A stretch of 64,000 nt of DNA from Armatimonadota bacterium. Lineage in GTDB: Bacteria > Sysuimicrobiota > Sysuimicrobiia > Sysuimicrobiales > Humicultoraceae. This document shows, piece after piece, positions 49,988-59,340 of the stretch; positions within the stretch are counted from its first letter, which is position 1; each line of letters opens with the position of its first letter. The notes below the pieces were generated by a model. That model made no database searches, had not been told where the DNA came from, and was given only the letters and a program-made list of their open reading frames with translations. Made by a program: the position numbers and the translations under genes. The DNA lies in NCBI GenBank assembly GCA_031459855.1, contig JAVKHP010000001.1, positions 1,701,808 to 1,765,807 of the forward strand, in the 5' to 3' direction.

Positions 49988-50924
49988 ACTTCACCCGCGG
50001 GTCGAGGTAGACGTAGAGCACGTCGATCAGGAGGTTGACCAGCACGTAGATCGCCGCGATGAACATCAGCACGCCCTGGATCACGGGGTAGTCGCGCCGC
50101 AGCACCGACGAGATGACCAGCCGGCCCACGCCCGGCAGGGCGAACACGGTCTCGGTCACGATGGCGCCGGCCAGCAGCCCGCCCATGGCCAGCCCGATCA
50201 CCGTGACGGTGGGGATCATGGCGTTGCGCAGCGCGTGGCGGAAGACCACGCGCCGCTCCGCGTTGCCCTTGGCCCGCGCGGTGCGGATGAAGTCCTGGCC
50301 CAGGACCTCGAGCATGCTCGAGCGCGTCATGCGGGCGATCAATGCCGACCCCGAGAAGCCCAGGGTGACCGCCGGGAGCACCAGCGAGCGCAGCGCCCCT
50401 GCCAGGGACTGCTCGACGGGCACGTAGCCGGCCACCGGCAGCAGGCCCAGCCAGACCGAGAAGATCAGGATGAGGTTCAGGCCCAGCCAGAAGTTCGGCA
50501 TCGAGACCCCGAACAGCGCCACGCCCATCGACGCCTGGTCGATCCACGAGTTGCGCCGCACCGCCGCCACCACCCCCGCCGGGATGCCGATGGCGGTGGC
50601 GATGGCCAGCGAGAGGACCGTCAGCAGCAGCGTCGGCTCCAGGCGCTCGACGATGGCCTGCAGCACCGGGCGTTGCAGGAAGATCGAGTAGCCGAGGTCG
50701 CCGCGCAACGTGCGGCTGTACCAGCGCGCCAGCTGGACCAGCAGCGGGCGGTCCAGGCCCATCAGCTGCCGCAGGTTCGCCAGGTCCTCCTGGGTCGCGT
50801 CGGGGCCCAGCATCACGGCTGCCGGATCGCCCGGGGTCAGGTAGATCAGGAAGAACCCGACGGTGGCCACGATGAGCAGCACGGGCACCAGGGCCAGCAA
50901 CCGGCGGACGACGTACCCGAGCAT
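49980..50924 (-). CDS. Peptide-type ABC transporter permease (DppB-like)
   Basis: This 314-residue permease begins LGYVVRRLLALVPVLLIVAT, has LRQLMGLDRPLLVQLARWYS, the coupling region QDFIRTARAKGNAERRVVF and NAMIPTVTVIG, and ends YVYLDPRVKYA, all typical of DppB. It follows the tandem binding-protein genes by a 184-base spacer and is coupled to the DppC-like gene. Third peptide-type permease pair of the window. Confidence 0.93.
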   Translation of the reverse strand: MLGYVVRRLLALVPVLLIVATVGFFLIYLTPGDPAAVMLGPDATQEDLANLRQLMGLDRPLLVQLARWYSRTLRGDLGYSIFLQRPVLQAIVERLEPTLLLTVLSLAIATAIGIPAGVVAAVRRNSWIDQASMGVALFGVSMPNFWLGLNLILIFSVWLGLLPVAGYVPVEQSLAGALRSLVLPAVTLGFSGSALIARMTRSSMLEVLGQDFIRTARAKGNAERRVVFRHALRNAMIPTVTVIGLAMGGLLAGAIVTETVFALPGVGRLVISSVLRRDYPVIQGVLMFIAAIYVLVNLLIDVLYVYLDPRVKYA

Positions 50925-51108
50925 GTACTCAGCGCGCCCGGCCGGCGGCCCACCCGGCGGGGACGGCAGCGGGCAGGTACGGGGGCGTCGTCCGGGTATG
51001 CGCCCCTACGGTCCCCGGCTGGTGGCGCCCGCGCCCCTCCCGGTCCGGAGAGGCGGTGCCCCGGTCGACGATCCTCCCCATGGTCTGCACGACGACCACC
51101 GCGGCAGG

Positions 51109-52662
51109 CTACCGTTCCAGGTAGGCGGTGCCCAGGTCGATGATCGGCGCCCCCACCACGCCCTTGAGCTCGCGGCGGTGCAGGTGCAGCACGAAGAAGT
51201 CGCCGAACTTGATGGCCGCCGCGTCCTCGTAGAACTGCTTCTGCGCGCGCTTCCAGAAGTCGTAACGCACCTTGGGGTCGACGTGTCGGGCCAGCAGCCG
51301 CAGCAGGCCCGCCACCTCACGGCTCTCGTACCACCCCGGCCAGGTGGGCAGGATGGCCAGGATGAGCGTGGGATCCGTCAGCGGCGCCAGCATGCCGGTG
51401 GTGAAGATGTCCCACAGCTCGGGCCGCGTCCGGCGGGTCAGCAGCGTAGCCCAGTCGGTGGTCACGAGCTCGACGCGCAGGCCCACGGCCTCCAGCTGCG
51501 CCCTGGCGATCTGGGTCGCGTCGAAGTAGGTCGGCCGTTCGGGCGACGTCAGCCAGCGGATCGGCTCGCCGCGGTAGCCTGCCTCGGCGATGAGCTGGCG
51601 CGCCCGCTGAGGGTTCTTCTGGTTGTAGTACTCCTTGCCGACATCGGTCCAGAACGCCGTCTCCTTGGGCATCAGGCTGGGGTCGAGCCGCCACAGCGCC
51701 CGCGGGCCGAAGGCACCGGCCATGATCTTCTCGAGGTCCAGCGCCGCCAGCACGGCGTGACGGAGCGTCTTGTTGGTCATGATGCCCTGGCGCTTGTTGA
51801 ACTGGCCGAGCAGCCACGAGGCCGACGGTTCCACGAAGGGGACCACGCGGGGATCCTGCCGCAGGCGCTCGTACTCGTCGGGCGGGACGGCGTGGGCGAA
51901 GTCGTACTCGCCCCGCTGCACGCCGGCGATGCGCACCGCCGGGTCGGGGACGGGCATGATCAGCGCCGCGTCGAAGTTGGCCGGGCGGGCACCGCCCAGC
52001 CCGTCGGCGGGCTCGGCCCGGGGCTGGTAGCGGTCCCAGCGCTCCAGGCGGATGTGGCGGTCGGGGACGTGCTCGGCCAGACGGTAGGGCCCCGTGCCGA
52101 TGAACCTGCGCACCACGTTGGTCCCGTACTCGTCCACGACCTCCTTGGGGTAGATCGCCGCCCACTGGCCCGGGAACGCCAGCGTGGGGAGCACCAGGGC
52201 GTTGGGCTCGGCGAGCCGTAGCTGCACCGTGTACCGGTCGGTCGCGGTCAGGGCCGTCACCTGGCGGAACAGCTCACGGCCCCGGGACGCGACGCGGCCC
52301 CAGCGCTGGAGCGAGGCCACCACGTCGTCGGCGGTCAGCTCGCGGCCGTGGTGAAACTGGACGCCCCGGCGTAGCTCGAAGGTGTACTGCTGCCGGTCGG
52401 GCGAGACCCGCCAGGTCTGCACCAGCATCGGGACCGGCTCGCTCTTGCTGTTCAGGGTGAAGAGGCCCTCGTAGATGAACCGGGTGATGTCGCCCACGAT
52501 GGCGGCGGTGGTCCAGTGGATATCCAGGGTGGGCGGTTCGGCGTAGTGGGCGTAGCGCAGGATACCACCACGGCGCACCTGGGCGGGGGCGGGCAGCGCG
52601 GCGACCAGCAGCGCCGCAGCCAGCGCGATGCACGCCACGGCGACGGTGGGCTTTCCACGCAT
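51109..52662 (-). CDS. Peptide/opine ABC transporter substrate-binding protein (tandem copy 2)
   Basis: This 517-residue family 5 binding protein has a signal peptide (AVACIALAAALLVAALPAPA, cleavage near APA-QV). The mature start RGGILRYAHYAEPPTLDIHW and VQFHHGRELTADDVVASLQR parallel the next protein upstream (52836-54422) along the whole length, so they are tandem paralogues. AGGAGGTGC directly upstream of ATG 52662 is a near-perfect ribosome site. It shares the permeases at 49067-50924; two binding proteins may widen the ligand range. Confidence 0.93.
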   Translation of the reverse strand: MRGKPTVAVACIALAAALLVAALPAPAQVRRGGILRYAHYAEPPTLDIHWTTAAIVGDITRFIYEGLFTLNSKSEPVPMLVQTWRVSPDRQQYTFELRRGVQFHHGRELTADDVVASLQRWGRVASRGRELFRQVTALTATDRYTVQLRLAEPNALVLPTLAFPGQWAAIYPKEVVDEYGTNVVRRFIGTGPYRLAEHVPDRHIRLERWDRYQPRAEPADGLGGARPANFDAALIMPVPDPAVRIAGVQRGEYDFAHAVPPDEYERLRQDPRVVPFVEPSASWLLGQFNKRQGIMTNKTLRHAVLAALDLEKIMAGAFGPRALWRLDPSLMPKETAFWTDVGKEYYNQKNPQRARQLIAEAGYRGEPIRWLTSPERPTYFDATQIARAQLEAVGLRVELVTTDWATLLTRRTRPELWDIFTTGMLAPLTDPTLILAILPTWPGWYESREVAGLLRLLARHVDPKVRYDFWKRAQKQFYEDAAAIKFGDFFVLHLHRRELKGVVGAPIIDLGTAYLER

Positions 52663-52799
52663 CGTCGCACCTCCTGCGGAGTGCTCCTGTATCACCATAC
52701 TACGGAGCAGGATCGGGGTCCGGGAGCCCCTCCCGATCCACACGGCCCGTGCGCCGACGACCGCTGACGGGAGCCCGGGTCCGACGCAGCCAGCCAGGC

Positions 52800-52830
52800 G
52801 GCCCCGCCGGCGCCTATGGGGTGCGGGGCC
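52800..52830 (-). promoter_or_regulatory. 8-bp hairpin between tandem binding-protein genes
   Basis: GGCCCCGC pairs with GCGGGGCC across a 15-base loop just after the stop of the first binding-protein gene. No T-run follows. Probably a message-stabilising or partial termination hairpin. Confidence 0.4.
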
Positions 52831-52835
52831 CGGCG

Positions 52836-54422
52836 CTACCGCTCCAGCCAGGCGTTCCACCAGACGTGGGTCGGCAGGTTCACATAGCCCTTGAGCTCCC
52901 GGCGGTGCAGGTGGAGCAGGAAGTAGTCCCCGAACTTGATGGACCCGGCCTGCTCGTACCAGAGTTTCTGGGCCCGCGCCCAGATCTCTTTGCGCACCTT
53001 GGGGTCCGCGTGACGGCGCAGCAGGGTCATCATCGCGTTCAGGTCCCGGTTGTCGAACCAGCCAGGCCACGTGGGCTGCAGGGCCAGCAAGAAGACCGGG
53101 TCCGGCACGAACGAGAACGCCGTGCTGAAGACGTCCCACAGCTCGGGCCGGGCGCGGCGCTGCACGAGGGTCGCCCAGTCGACGACCTGGAGGTCGACGG
53201 TGAACCCCGCCTGCTCCAGCATCGGCTTGACCACCTGGGCTGCTGTGCCGTAGGCGACGTACTCCATGGTGGTGATCCAGCGCACGGGCTCGCCGCGGTA
53301 GCCGGCTTCCGCCAGGAGCTGTCGGGCGCGGGCCGGGTTCTTCTGGTTGAAGAACTCCTTGCCCGCGTCGGTCCACATGTAGTGTTCCTTGGGCATCAGG
53401 CCCGGGTCGAGCCGCCAGAAGCGTCGGTTGCCGTAGGCCGCGCGCATCACCGCCTCGTGGTCCAGGGCCGCCTGGAACGCCTGCCGGATCTTGGTGTTGG
53501 CCATCAGGCCCTGGCGGTTGTTGAACACGGCGGTCAGCCAGTTGGGGACCTCGGTGACGAACGGCACCAGGTCGCGGTCGGCCCGCAGCCGGTCGTACTC
53601 GTCCGAAGGAATCGTCTCGGCGAAGTGGTACTCGCCGCGCTTGACGCCCGCGATGCGCACGGCGGCATCGGGCACCGGGATGACGTAGATCGAGTCGGCG
53701 TAGGCGGACTTGCGGCCCGTGGCGCCGTCGGGCTCCTCGGTGCGGGCCTGGTAGCCCTCGAACCGGTCGAGCCGGATGTGGCGGTCGGGCAGGTGCTCGA
53801 CGAACCGGTAGGGCCCGGTGCTGATGAAGCGGCGCACCTGGCCCGTTCCCGCTTCGTCGATCACCTCTTTGGGGAAGATCACCGCCGACTGCCCGGGCAG
53901 CGCGAGGTCCACCAGCAGCAGGCCGTAGGGCTCCCGCAGTTTCATGACCACCGTGAGCGGATCGGCTGCGGTCACCGAGACGACGTTGGCGAACAGCGCC
54001 CTGCCCCGGGTGGCGATGCGGCCCCAGCGCTGGAGCGAGGCCACCACGTCGTCAGCGGTCAGGTCCTTGCCGTTGTGGAACTTGATGCCCCGCCGCAGGG
54101 TGAAGGTGTAGGTCAGGCGGTCGCCGCTCGTGGTCCACTTCTCCACCAGCATCGGCTTGGGCTCGAACTTGCTGTTGAGGGCGAACAGTCCCTCGTTGAC
54201 GTGGTGCATGATGTGGCCGGTGATGGCGGCCGTGGTCCAGTGCTGGTCCAGCGTGGGTGGCTCGCCGATGTGCGCGATGCGCAGCACGCCGCCCCGGCGG
54301 GGCGTCGGTTGTTGCGCCGCCACAGGCAGCGTGGTCAGCACCAGCGCCAGCCCGACGAGCAGGGGCCAGAGACGGCCGGTCAGGGGTGGTCGTATCCTGT
54401 CCTTTCTCATCTCGTCTCTCAT
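52836..54422 (-). CDS. Peptide/opine ABC transporter substrate-binding protein (tandem copy 1)
   Basis: This 528-residue secreted binding protein has a signal peptide with GRLWPLLVGLALVLTTLPVA and AQQ. The mature part begins RGGVLRIAHIGEPPTLDQHW and shares IKFHNGKDLTADDVVASLQR and many blocks (PDRHIRLDRFEGYQ, FLLHLHRRELKG) with the next gene. GGAGGG precedes ATG 54422, with a second in-frame ATG four codons on. First gene of the operon binding protein, binding protein, DppB, DppC, oxidase. Confidence 0.93.
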   Translation of the reverse strand: MRDEMRKDRIRPPLTGRLWPLLVGLALVLTTLPVAAQQPTPRRGGVLRIAHIGEPPTLDQHWTTAAITGHIMHHVNEGLFALNSKFEPKPMLVEKWTTSGDRLTYTFTLRRGIKFHNGKDLTADDVVASLQRWGRIATRGRALFANVVSVTAADPLTVVMKLREPYGLLLVDLALPGQSAVIFPKEVIDEAGTGQVRRFISTGPYRFVEHLPDRHIRLDRFEGYQARTEEPDGATGRKSAYADSIYVIPVPDAAVRIAGVKRGEYHFAETIPSDEYDRLRADRDLVPFVTEVPNWLTAVFNNRQGLMANTKIRQAFQAALDHEAVMRAAYGNRRFWRLDPGLMPKEHYMWTDAGKEFFNQKNPARARQLLAEAGYRGEPVRWITTMEYVAYGTAAQVVKPMLEQAGFTVDLQVVDWATLVQRRARPELWDVFSTAFSFVPDPVFLLALQPTWPGWFDNRDLNAMMTLLRRHADPKVRKEIWARAQKLWYEQAGSIKFGDYFLLHLHRRELKGYVNLPTHVWWNAWLER

Positions 54423-54579
54423 CTCGTCCCTCCGCCGCGAAGCGAGTGCACTGCGAAGTCGGCGCGCCCGTGCTCGCTATTTCAGCATGTGGGATGCGTC
54501 TCCCTCTCGCTGTGCACGCCACCTGCCATCGTGCGGGCTCGGCCGTGCCCGCGCCCCACGAGTCCGAGGCGACGCGCGC

Positions 54580-55335
54580 TCACCCCCGCCAGGCCCGGAT
54601 CGTGGCGCCGCCGTCGACGATGAGGGTCTGTCCCGTGATGAAGCCCGCGGCCGGGCTCGCCAGGAACGCTACCGCAGCGGCCACCTCGGCCGCGGTGCCC
54701 ATGCGGCCCAGGGGGATGACCTCGATCAGGCGCCGGCGCTGCTCTTCGGGCAGGGTGGCGACGATCCCGGCGTCGATGGCGCCCGGCGCCACCGTGTTGA
54801 CCGTGATGCCAAAGGGGGCGAGCTCCAGCGCGAGGGCCTCGGTCAGGCCGATCAGCCCGGCTTTGGCCGCGGAGTAGTTGGCCTGCCCCGGGCTGCCCAC
54901 GACGCCGGCGATGGACGCCACGTTGATGATGCGGCCGCCGCCTGCGGCGCGCAGGTGCGGCACCGCGTGCCGGCAGACCCGCACGGCGCCCGAGAGGTTG
55001 ACGTCCAGGACGGCCTGCCAGTCGTCGGGGCTCATGCGCAGGGCCAGGGCGTCGCGGATGATGCCGGCGTTGTTGACGACGATGGTGAGGCGACCCCACC
55101 GCTCCACGGTGGTGCTGACCACCCGGGCGACGTCGGCGTCGACGGCGACGTCACCCTGCAGGGCCACCACCGGCGCCACACCCGCCAGCTCCGCGACGAC
55201 CGCGTCGGCGCCCGCGGCGTTGCTGCGGTAGGTGAAGGCCACGGCCGCCCCGGCGCGTGCCAGCGCGCCGACGATCGCCCGGCCGATCCCCGACGATCCG
55301 CCCGTGACCAGGGCGACGTGTGATGCAAGGTCCAT
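54580..55335 (-). CDS. SDR family oxidoreductase (FabG-like)
   Basis: This 251-residue classical SDR has the cofactor motif TGGSSGIGRA near residue 13, VNNAGIIRDALALRM near 85, catalytic serine in NVASIAGVVGSPGQ and YSAAKAGL (Tyr-x3-Lys), and the ending FITGQTLIVDGGATIR. These features are close to 3-oxoacyl-ACP reductase FabG, including DVNLSG. Without fatty-acid genes nearby, either a FabG paralogue or a catabolic alcohol dehydrogenase is possible. ATG 55335 starts the conserved MDLASHVALVTGG segment; GTG 55365 is a longer alternative. Confidence 0.9.
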   Translation of the reverse strand: MDLASHVALVTGGSSGIGRAIVGALARAGAAVAFTYRSNAAGADAVVAELAGVAPVVALQGDVAVDADVARVVSTTVERWGRLTIVVNNAGIIRDALALRMSPDDWQAVLDVNLSGAVRVCRHAVPHLRAAGGGRIINVASIAGVVGSPGQANYSAAKAGLIGLTEALALELAPFGITVNTVAPGAIDAGIVATLPEEQRRRLIEVIPLGRMGTAAEVAAAVAFLASPAAGFITGQTLIVDGGATIRAWRG

Positions 55336-55569
55336 CGCGGTGGTCGACTCCCGACGTCGTGTCACCCGTCGCGGTGGCTGCCCGCCAGTTCGCCGTCGGC
55401 CCAGCGAGCGGCGTCCGCACCGGGATGCGGGCCGTGTGTCCGGACCGGCGGACGACGACCGTGGTTACCACCAGGGGCGCGAGGGGCGGCAACCGCGTGC
55501 CCCTGGCCGGTGCTGCCGGTCCGGCCCTGGCGGAGATTCCGAGATTCCAAACGAGCCCGGACGAAGATA

Positions 55570-56421
55570 CTAGACGCGCCGGGCGATCGCCTGCAGCCAG
55601 ATGCGTGGGACGGACTGCAGACCCAGCTCGCGGAACGCCTGGCGCACGCCCACCTTCAGCGCCTCGGCTCCGAGGTCCAGCGGGACGCCCGGCAGCGCCC
55701 CCTCGATGAACAGGGAGAACTCGCTGATGTCTTCCCAGGCCTGGCAGGTGAGTCGCTTCTCCTGGAAGGCGATCTCGGTCTCGCCGAACCCGTGGGCCGC
55801 CAGCAGCGCGCGGTACTCGTCGGGTGACAGCCACTGCATCGCCGTCGCCTTCACGCCCCGGGCCACCGTGTGCCCCTGCTCCTTCAGCCACCGCACCGCG
55901 CGCAGCACCCACAGCTTGTAGAAGCGGTAGGTCTCCGCCGGGTAGGCGCCCTCGAAGAACGAGGTGTTGAAGGCGAACACCCCGCCGGGGCGGACGATCT
56001 TGCTCACGGCCCCTACGACCTGCGCTTTGTCCGGCACCAGGTGGATGGCGTTGCAGAAGACCACCGTGTCCACCTGTGGCACCAGGCTGGCGATGCGCTC
56101 GGCCGTCCCCTGGATGAACCTGACGATCGCCGACTGGATGCGCTGGGCGGCCAGCCGTAACGCGGAGGCCGAGGGGTCGACGGCGTACACGCGTCCTGCC
56201 GGCGGGGTGCCCATGTGGCGCAGGATGATCTCGGTGACCGCCCCGGGCCCGCAGCCCAGGTCGACGACGTCGCTGCCCGGGCGGATGCGCGCGCGGGCCA
56301 CCAGCCACTCGTTCACTTCGCGGAAGAACGGATGCGCCGCGAACTTGGCGAAGGAGAAACGGTCGCCCTCGTCGCCGTTGGGCGCGGCGCGGGAGATCTC
56401 GTGGCCGGTCTGGGTCTCCAT
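55570..56421 (-). CDS. Class I SAM-dependent methyltransferase
   Basis: This 283-residue protein has SAM motif I VVDLGCGPGAVTEII near residue 52, a second motif VYAVDPSASALRLA, and VVFCNAIHLVPDKAQVV followed by the post-I IVRPGGVFAFNTSFFEG. The C-terminal 120 residues (EYRALLAAHGFGETEIAFQE and onwards) look like a substrate cap. Small-molecule methylation is likely; substrate not known. TATACT lies 9 bases upstream of ATG 56421 with no ribosome site, suggesting a leaderless message. Confidence 0.88.
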   Translation of the reverse strand: METQTGHEISRAAPNGDEGDRFSFAKFAAHPFFREVNEWLVARARIRPGSDVVDLGCGPGAVTEIILRHMGTPPAGRVYAVDPSASALRLAAQRIQSAIVRFIQGTAERIASLVPQVDTVVFCNAIHLVPDKAQVVGAVSKIVRPGGVFAFNTSFFEGAYPAETYRFYKLWVLRAVRWLKEQGHTVARGVKATAMQWLSPDEYRALLAAHGFGETEIAFQEKRLTCQAWEDISEFSLFIEGALPGVPLDLGAEALKVGVRQAFRELGLQSVPRIWLQAIARRV

Positions 56422-56430
56422 GTGCCCACG

Positions 56431-56436
56431 AGTATA
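56431..56436 (-). promoter_or_regulatory. -10 element of a likely leaderless methyltransferase transcript
   Basis: TATACT on the minus strand, 9 bases before the ATG, the same distance as TATGAT has to carA. No clear -35 element or Shine-Dalgarno sequence is visible. Confidence 0.45.
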
Positions 56437-56527
56437 CACCACCGGGGCGCGTCGCACCTGCCCGGACCAGGGCATCCCCGCCGCCGGGCCGACGCCGTCG
56501 GCGCCCCGTGCCGCCGGCGGCGAAAAA

Positions 56528-56542
56528 CTACCGATACTTGAC
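56528..56542 (-). repeat. Repeat of the 3' end of the following dehydrogenase gene
   Basis: The 15 bases match 56607-56621 at 13 positions. Translated on the minus strand both give VKYR and a stop, and both are followed within 12 bases by a T-run. It looks like a left-over of a duplicated or recombined gene end. Confidence 0.5.
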
Positions 56543-56606
56543 GACGATCCCTGTGAACTCTCGCCCGGCTCCTGCGCTCACGGCGGGCGCTGCCAAAAAC
56601 GAAAGG

Positions 56607-58157
56607 CTATCGGTACTTGACCGACACCACCTTGGGCTGCAGGAAGAACCCGAGGTAGTCGGGGCCGCCCGCCTTGGCGTCAGTGCCGCTCATGTTGAAC
56701 CCGCCGAACGGATGCACGCCCACCAGCGCGCCGGTGCACTTGCGGTTCAGGTAGAGGTTGCCGCAGTGGAACTCGCGCCGGGCGAGCGCCAGGTGCATGG
56801 GGTCGCGCGAGAAGACCGCGCCGGTGAGGCCGTACTCGGTGCCGTTGGCGATCTCCAGCGCATGGGCGAAGTCGCGGGCACGGATCACCGCCACCACCGG
56901 GCCGAAGATCTCCTCCTGGGCGATGCGCGCGTCGGGTGCCACGTCGGCGAAGACCGTGGGCTGGATGAAGAACCCGTCGCCGTCGGCGGGCTCGCCCCCG
57001 GCCGCCAGCTGACCTTCGCGCCGGCCGATCGCGATGTAGTCCAGAATGGTGTGCATCGCGCGCGCGTTGATGACCGGGCCCACTGGGAAGTTGTCGCGCG
57101 CCGGGCCCACGCGCAGGTCGCGGACCCTGGCCACGAAGGCGTCGAGCACGTCGCGGTAGCGGCCGTCGACCACCACCAGGCGGGAGCCGGCCGAGCACTT
57201 CTGGCCCTGGAAGCCGTACCCCGAGACGACCGCCGCCGCCACGGCCTCGTCCAGGTCGGCGCTCTCGTCGACGATCACGGCGTTCTTCCCGCCCATCTCG
57301 GCGATGACCCGCTTGAGCCAGATCTGCCCGGGGACCACCCGCGCCGCCTGCTCGTAGAGCCGGATGCCGACCTCCTTGGAGCCGGTGAACGCGACCATGC
57401 GCACCCGGGGGTGCGCCACCAGCGGGTCGCCCACCGCGCTGCCGGGGCCGGTCACGATGTTGAGCACGCCGGGGGGTAGGCCGGCGGCGTCCAGCACCTC
57501 GTGGAGGACGTAGGCGTTGGCGGGCGAGTCGCTGCTGGGCTTGAGCACCACGGTGTTGCCGGCCGCGATGGCGGCGACGGCCATGCCCGCCGGGATCGCC
57601 AGGGGGAAGTTCCACGGAGGGATGACCGCCACGACGCCGAGCGGCAGGTAGACGTACTCGCTGAACTCCTGCGGGTGTGTGCCCAGGGGCTGGCCGCGGG
57701 CGTAGCGCAGGGCTTCGCGCGCGTAGTACTCCATGAAGTCGATGGCCTCGGCGACGTCGGCGTCGGCCTCCGCCCAGTTCTTCCCCACCTCGAAGACCTG
57801 CCAGGCGGCCGCCCAGAACTTGCGCCGCCGCAGGATCTCCGCGGCCCGCAGCAGGATCGCGGCGCGCTCCTCGGCCGGCACCCGGCCCCACGTCTGGAAG
57901 GCCCGCTCGGCGACCTCCACGGCCGTCTGGACCTCGCTGGCGGTGGCCTGCTGGCAGAGGGCCACCGCCTGGGTCTTGTACGACGGGTTCCACGACGTGA
58001 ACTTGTCGTCGGTGCGCACGCGGCGCTCGCCGATGATCAGCGGGAACTCGCGGCCCAGCTCGCGCTCGACGGCGGCCAGCGCCTCTTCCATCGCGCGCCG
58101 GGACGGCTCCAGGGTGAAGTCAGTGGGGGGCTCGTTGCGGAACTCGGGTAGCGCCAT
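56607..58157 (-). CDS. pruA: L-glutamate gamma-semialdehyde (P5C) dehydrogenase
   Basis: This 516-residue NAD-dependent aldehyde dehydrogenase oxidises glutamate semialdehyde/pyrroline-5-carboxylate to glutamate, the last step of proline and arginine/ornithine breakdown. The oxyanion asparagine is in VIPPWNFPLAIPAGM, the general base glutamate near 287 in VIAEMGGKNAVIVDES and the nucleophile cysteine near 320 in GFQGQKCSAGSR. The C-terminal block HPFGGFNMSGTDAKAGGPDY and LGFFLQPKVVSVKYR is specific to the RocA/PruA branch. ATG 58157 has GAGGTGG upstream and TATAAT 30 bases before. It stands alone, without a proline dehydrogenase gene next to it. Confidence 0.94.
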   Translation of the reverse strand: MALPEFRNEPPTDFTLEPSRRAMEEALAAVERELGREFPLIIGERRVRTDDKFTSWNPSYKTQAVALCQQATASEVQTAVEVAERAFQTWGRVPAEERAAILLRAAEILRRRKFWAAAWQVFEVGKNWAEADADVAEAIDFMEYYAREALRYARGQPLGTHPQEFSEYVYLPLGVVAVIPPWNFPLAIPAGMAVAAIAAGNTVVLKPSSDSPANAYVLHEVLDAAGLPPGVLNIVTGPGSAVGDPLVAHPRVRMVAFTGSKEVGIRLYEQAARVVPGQIWLKRVIAEMGGKNAVIVDESADLDEAVAAAVVSGYGFQGQKCSAGSRLVVVDGRYRDVLDAFVARVRDLRVGPARDNFPVGPVINARAMHTILDYIAIGRREGQLAAGGEPADGDGFFIQPTVFADVAPDARIAQEEIFGPVVAVIRARDFAHALEIANGTEYGLTGAVFSRDPMHLALARREFHCGNLYLNRKCTGALVGVHPFGGFNMSGTDAKAGGPDYLGFFLQPKVVSVKYR

Positions 58158-58186
58158 GGTCCACCTCGCACGGGGAGTCCACGGCC

Positions 58187-58192
58187 ATTATA
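58187..58192 (-). promoter_or_regulatory. -10 element of pruA promoter
   Basis: A perfect TATAAT on the minus strand, 29 bases upstream of the ATG, leaving a leader with a GAGGTGG ribosome site. No good -35 match is seen. The rest of the spacer to 58429 shows no gene. Confidence 0.5.
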
Positions 58193-58429
58193 GCGGGCGC
58201 CACGGCGTCGGGGCTCGCCGAAGTGCGCCAGCGCGCGCCCGTGAGCCACGCCAGTACGGCAGGCGCCAGGCATCGGCGCAGCGCAGCGATGGTGGGAGGG
58301 GCGGGGGCGGTGCGCCGTCCGCCGGCGATCAACGTGCGCCGTGCCACCCGTCAGACGGGCGTTCGAGCACCCCAAACGCCGCCCGGCCTGCTGCTGGCGG
58401 GGTACGCCGCGGAGTAGCCCAGCGAGGGT

Positions 58430-59338
58430 TCAGCGGCGCGTCAGGCGCGGGTCCAGGGCGTCGCGCAGCCAGTCGCCCACCAGGTTGATGCCGACCACCA
58501 GCAGCATGAGCGCCAGGCCGGGGAGGATCGACGGCCACCAGGCCCCGGAGAAGAGGTACTTGTAGCCGCCGTCGATCAGCAGGCCGAGCGACGGCGTTGT
58601 CAGCGGCACGCCGAGGCCGAGGAACGACAGCGTGGCCTCCGTGACGATCACCCGCGGGAGGGCGACCGAGACCAGGACGATGACGGGAGTCAGCACGTTG
58701 GGCAGGATGTGGCGGACCATGATGCGGTGATCGAGGGCGCCCAGCGCCCGTGCCGCCTCGACGAACTCCTTCTCGCGGACGGCCAGCGTGCTCCCCCGCA
58801 CGGTGCGGGCGAACTCCGCCCACCCGATGACGCCCACCACGACGATGAGCTTGCCCAGCCCGCGGCCCCAGATCGCGGCCGCGGCCAGGGCCACCAGCAG
58901 GAAGGGCAGCGAGAGCTGCATGTCGGCGGCACGCATCAGGACGGCGTCGAGACGCCCGCGGTAGTAACCGGCGACCACCCCCGCCGCGACCCCCAGGGCC
59001 ACCGAGATGGCGATGGAGCCCAGGCCGAAGGTCACGGACACGCGCAGGCCGTAGAGGATGTTGCTGAGCAGGTCGCGGCCCACCGCGTCCGTGCCCAGCG
59101 GGTGCGGCCCGACCCACCATGACGGCGGCTGCAGGCGCCGGCTGAGGTCCTGCGCCTGGGGATCCCACGGCGCGAGCAACGGCGCCAGCGCTGCCAGCGC
59201 CGCCATCGCCCCAAGCAGCGCGACGCCGGCCAGGGCCGTGGGGCTGGTGCGCAGCGCCCGCCACGCCCAGTGGGCCCGCCCCGCGACCCGCTGGCCCGCA
59301 ACCGTCTGTGCCGCCTGCTGGCTCAAAAGACGCGCCAT
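58430..59338 (-). CDS. Peptide-type ABC transporter permease (DppC-like)
   Basis: This 302-residue permease starts MARLLSQQAAQTVAGQRVAG, has the family block HPLGTDAVGRDLLSNILYGL, coupling region KEFVEAARALGALDHRIMV with HILPNVLTPVIV and the ending LVGDWLRDALDPRLTRR. ATG 59338 lies 2 bases after the DppB-like stop. Partner of that protein in the fourth peptide-type transporter; no ATPase gene adjacent. Confidence 0.93.
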   Translation of the reverse strand: MARLLSQQAAQTVAGQRVAGRAHWAWRALRTSPTALAGVALLGAMAALAALAPLLAPWDPQAQDLSRRLQPPSWWVGPHPLGTDAVGRDLLSNILYGLRVSVTFGLGSIAISVALGVAAGVVAGYYRGRLDAVLMRAADMQLSLPFLLVALAAAAIWGRGLGKLIVVVGVIGWAEFARTVRGSTLAVREKEFVEAARALGALDHRIMVRHILPNVLTPVIVLVSVALPRVIVTEATLSFLGLGVPLTTPSLGLLIDGGYKYLFSGAWWPSILPGLALMLLVVGINLVGDWLRDALDPRLTRR

Positions 59339-59340
59339 GG

